Of a DNA stretch of 5,162 bases, positions 5,002-5,162 are shown in pieces. Position numbers and translations under genes: made by a program. The stretch lies in the NCBI GenBank assembly GCA_025935735.1, contig JAICUS010000446.1, forward strand, positions 1-5,162, given 5' to 3'. Under the pieces are notes generated by a model. That model saw only the letters and a program-made list of their open reading frames with translations, was not told where the DNA came from and made no database searches. This DNA is from Solirubrobacteraceae bacterium. Lineage in GTDB: Bacteria; Actinomycetota; Thermoleophilia; Solirubrobacterales; Solirubrobacteraceae. Each line of letters starts with the position of its first letter. Positions within the stretch are counted from its first letter, which is position 1.

Positions 5002-5162
5002 ATGCACCGGGTCAAGGTGAAGGTGGTCGAGGACGCGCTCGACGCCAACGCGACGATCGCCCGCGCCAACCGCGACGACTTCGACCGCCACGGCGTCACC
5101 GTGGTCAACCTCATGGGCGCCCCGGGGGCGGGCAAGACCGCGCTGCTCGAGCGGGTCCTGCA
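5002..5162 (+). CDS. hypB: HypB nickel-inserting GTPase, 3' partial
   Basis: GTPase that works with HypA to deliver nickel to the hydrogenase large subunit in the cytoplasm. Only the first 53 residues are in the window. They contain VTVVNLMGAPGAGKTALLERVL, with the Walker A/P-loop GAPGAGKT at 39-46, preceded by the helix ALDANATIARANRDDFDRHG that is typical of HypB. The N-terminus lacks both the Cys-rich CxxCGC nickel site of E. coli HypB and the His-rich stretch found in nickel-storing HypB proteins, so this looks like a short form starting almost directly at the GTPase domain. Start ATG 5002 follows the upstream TAG with no gap. SIMIBI-class relatives such as UreG share the P-loop, but the N-terminal helix and operon favour HypB. 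HypA is not upstream in this window and may be downstream or elsewhere. Confidence 0.92.
   Translation, partial: MHRVKVKVVEDALDANATIARANRDDFDRHGVTVVNLMGAPGAGKTALLERVL

Overview
The window is an interior slice of a [NiFe]-hydrogenase operon from a high-GC bacterium. By eye GC is about 70%, with third codon positions almost always G or C. This, together with the protein set, points to an actinobacterium (Actinomycetota, possibly a Thermoleophilia/Solirubrobacterales-type soil lineage). The lineage is an inference; no marker gene in the window fixes it. The large subunit reads as the group 1h (formerly group 5, Hhy-type) enzyme. In other bacteria this enzyme oxidises trace, including atmospheric, H2 to supply electrons to respiration during starvation.

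Layout, all on the + strand: (1) 1-1528, hydrogenase large subunit, cut at its 5' end just after where the N-terminal nickel-ligand motif should be; (2) 1525-2007, a NifU C-terminal-domain (Nfu-like) Fe-S scaffold protein; (3) 1986-2543, a cysteine-rich DUF5947-type protein; (4) 2540-2746, a 68-residue Gly/Asn/Ser-rich small protein; (5) 2746-3366, a DUF6084-type protein; (6) 3366-4157, a 263-residue conserved hypothetical; (7) 4154-4900, a hydrogenase maturation endopeptidase with an extra N-terminal domain; (8) 4897-5001, a 34-residue single-membrane-span microprotein (DUF6893-like); (9) 5002 to the window end, the start of hypB, the GTPase that delivers nickel.

Every junction overlaps by 1, 4 or up to 22 bases, or abuts exactly. 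There is no intergenic DNA, and I see no promoter or terminator in the window. It is therefore a single translationally coupled unit. The small subunit is expected just upstream and the remaining hyp genes downstream.

The genes form a logical assembly line. HypB and other Hyp proteins insert the Ni-Fe(CN)2CO centre into the large subunit. The endopeptidase then removes its C-terminal tail. The Nfu-like protein may supply Fe-S clusters to the small subunit. The remaining proteins (DUF5947, DUF6084, the 263-residue protein and the two small proteins) have no established biochemical role. They are the real unknowns here. I found no mobile element, RNA gene, CRISPR array or pseudogene.
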